NCBI GenBank assembly: GCA_013397455.1
Contig: VYZB01000217.1
Coordinates: 834,748 to 898,747 of the forward strand
Length of the DNA stretch: 64,000 bases
Direction: 5' to 3'
Source of the DNA: Crotophaga sulcirostris
Taxonomy: Eukaryota > Chordata > Aves > Cuculiformes > Crotophagidae
The notes under the pieces were generated by a model that ran no database searches, was not told the DNA's origin, and worked only from the letters and a program-made list of their open reading frames with translations. The position numbers and the translations under genes were made by a program. How positions within the stretch are numbered: position 1 is the first letter of the stretch; each line of letters opens with the position of its first letter. This document shows positions 63,499 through 64,000 of the stretch, one piece after another.

Positions 63499-63506
63499 AC
63501 ATAGAC
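63499..63506. repeat. Right 8-bp target-site duplication of the hAT-like element
   Basis: acatagac directly follows the right terminal repeat. It differs from the left copy by one G-to-A change within a CpG. Confidence 0.85.
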
Positions 63507-64000
63507 AATGGGATCGAGTGCACCCTCAACAAGTTTGCAGACGACATCAAGCTGAGTGGTGACACCTCTGATGGAAGGTATGCCATCCAGAGGGGCCTTT
63601 GCAAGCTTGAGAGGTGGTCTTGTGAAATCCTCATGAGGTTCAACAAGGCAAAGTGCAAGGTCCTGCATCTGAGTCAGGACAGCCCTCAGTATCGATACAG
63701 GTTGGGGGATGAAGAGATTGAGAGCAGCCCTGCAGTGAAGGGCCTGGGGGTCCTGGTGGATGAGAACCTGGACGTGAGCCGGCAAAGTGCACTTGCAGTC
63801 CGGAATACCAACGGTCTCCTGGGCTGCATCAAAAGAAGCATTGCCAGCAGGTCAAGGGAAGTGATTCTGCCCCTCTGCTCTGGTGAGAGCCCACCTGGAG
63901 TACTGCTTCCAGCTCTGGAGCCCTCAGCACAGGAAAGATGCACCTGTGTGATCATGTTCAGAGAAGGGCCACTAAAATAATCAAAAGGCTGGAATACCTC

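Larger units (their letters stand above)
61598..63980 (+). pseudogene. CR1 ORF2 relic (endonuclease and reverse transcriptase)
   Basis: The frame opens at ATG 61598 (KCPYTNTHCWATN, then stop). Sequence that should encode the N-terminal half of the endonuclease, including its catalytic glutamate region, is missing. It resumes near 61674 (GVYYR) with the GDFSHPDICW block (GDFN-type, Asn replaced by Ser), a TGA at 61869-61871, and CSDHAL. Reverse transcriptase follows in several frames: [22 protein letters not shown], then motif [11 protein letters not shown] (about 63053-63082). Motif B is degraded to SSILWRSVLGPVLFNIL. After a 204-bp insertion comes motif C FADD at 63534-63545, and then LGDEEIESSPAVKGLGVLVD. 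The catalytic Asp of motif A and both of FADD survive, but stops and frameshifts preclude function. The open run 63453-63980 encodes the post-catalytic part. Confidence 0.9.
59900..64000 (+). mobile_element. Near-full-length CR1 LINE, inactive, running off the right edge
   Basis: Unlike most CR1 copies, which are short 3' fragments, this one keeps a 5' UTR-like region (about 59900-60270), ORF1 and most of ORF2 in the correct order over about 4.1 kb. The 3' end lies beyond the window. CR1 is an autonomous non-LTR retrotransposon: ORF1 encodes a nucleic-acid-binding/esterase protein, and ORF2 an apurinic-type endonuclease plus reverse transcriptase acting by target-primed reverse transcription. 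Both frames are wrecked here by stops, frameshifts, an internal deletion in the endonuclease and a nested DNA transposon. The exact 5' boundary is approximate, because I placed it where sequence becomes GC-rich and CR1-like. It is a molecular fossil. Confidence 0.9.

Noticed and set aside
63405..63955. Minus-strand frames of 126 and 89 codons
   Set aside because: Antisense by-products of the CR1 ORF2 region; they also run across the hAT-like insertion.
1..64000. Search for CRISPR arrays, bacterial operons, riboswitches or a phage-like system
   Set aside because: Base composition, CR1 and LTR content and absence of dense coding show this is vertebrate nuclear DNA. No regularly spaced repeats were seen.

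Overview
This window looks like vertebrate, almost certainly avian, nuclear DNA. The sequence is strongly AT-rich and CpG-poor, with no long open reading frames and no recognisable protein-coding gene, tRNA or rRNA. It carries several diverged CR1 (chicken repeat 1) LINE copies from different subfamilies, plus segments resembling endogenous-retrovirus LTRs. CR1 dominance with 3' ends made of short tandem octamer-like repeats points to a bird; a crocodilian or turtle is possible but less likely. Nothing here is prokaryotic: there are no operons, ribosome-binding sites or CRISPR arrays.

Layout: 1-6400 is mostly unique DNA, with a likely ERVL-type LTR near 2940-3665 and a weaker minus-strand LTR candidate at 2010-2480. 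Between 6.4 and 26.8 kb there are CR1 fragments at 6411-6609 (+), 7873-8163 (-), 14380-15267 (+), 20325-20615 (+) and a 32-nt scrap at 26714-26745. That stretch also holds LTR-like segments near 23440-23720 and 24770-25262. Two stretches there (12400-12860 and 22400-22900) read like conserved noncoding regulatory DNA, which is inference only. From 26.8 to 48.2 kb the window is a gene desert or part of a very long intron, with a few GC-richer patches. CR1 copies follow at 48250-48533 and 49825-50837. From 50.8 to 59.2 kb there is unique DNA with one splice-flanked exon-like segment at 53943-54006.

The most informative part is 59900-64000: a nearly full-length but dead CR1 element that runs off the right edge. 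Its ORF1 (zinc-binding/coiled region plus SGNH-esterase-like domain) and ORF2 (endonuclease plus reverse transcriptase) are broken by stops, frameshifts and deletions. A 204-bp non-autonomous hAT-like DNA transposon (63295-63498) with an 8-bp target-site duplication sits inside the reverse transcriptase, just before the FADD catalytic motif. Frame arithmetic shows this insertion alone accounts for the local frame change.

No gene network can be described, because none of the coding relics is intact. I found no convincing new biological system. The points most worth checking are the nested hAT-in-CR1 insertion, the candidate conserved noncoding elements, and the 32-nt exact CR1 match 12 kb from a copy sharing it.
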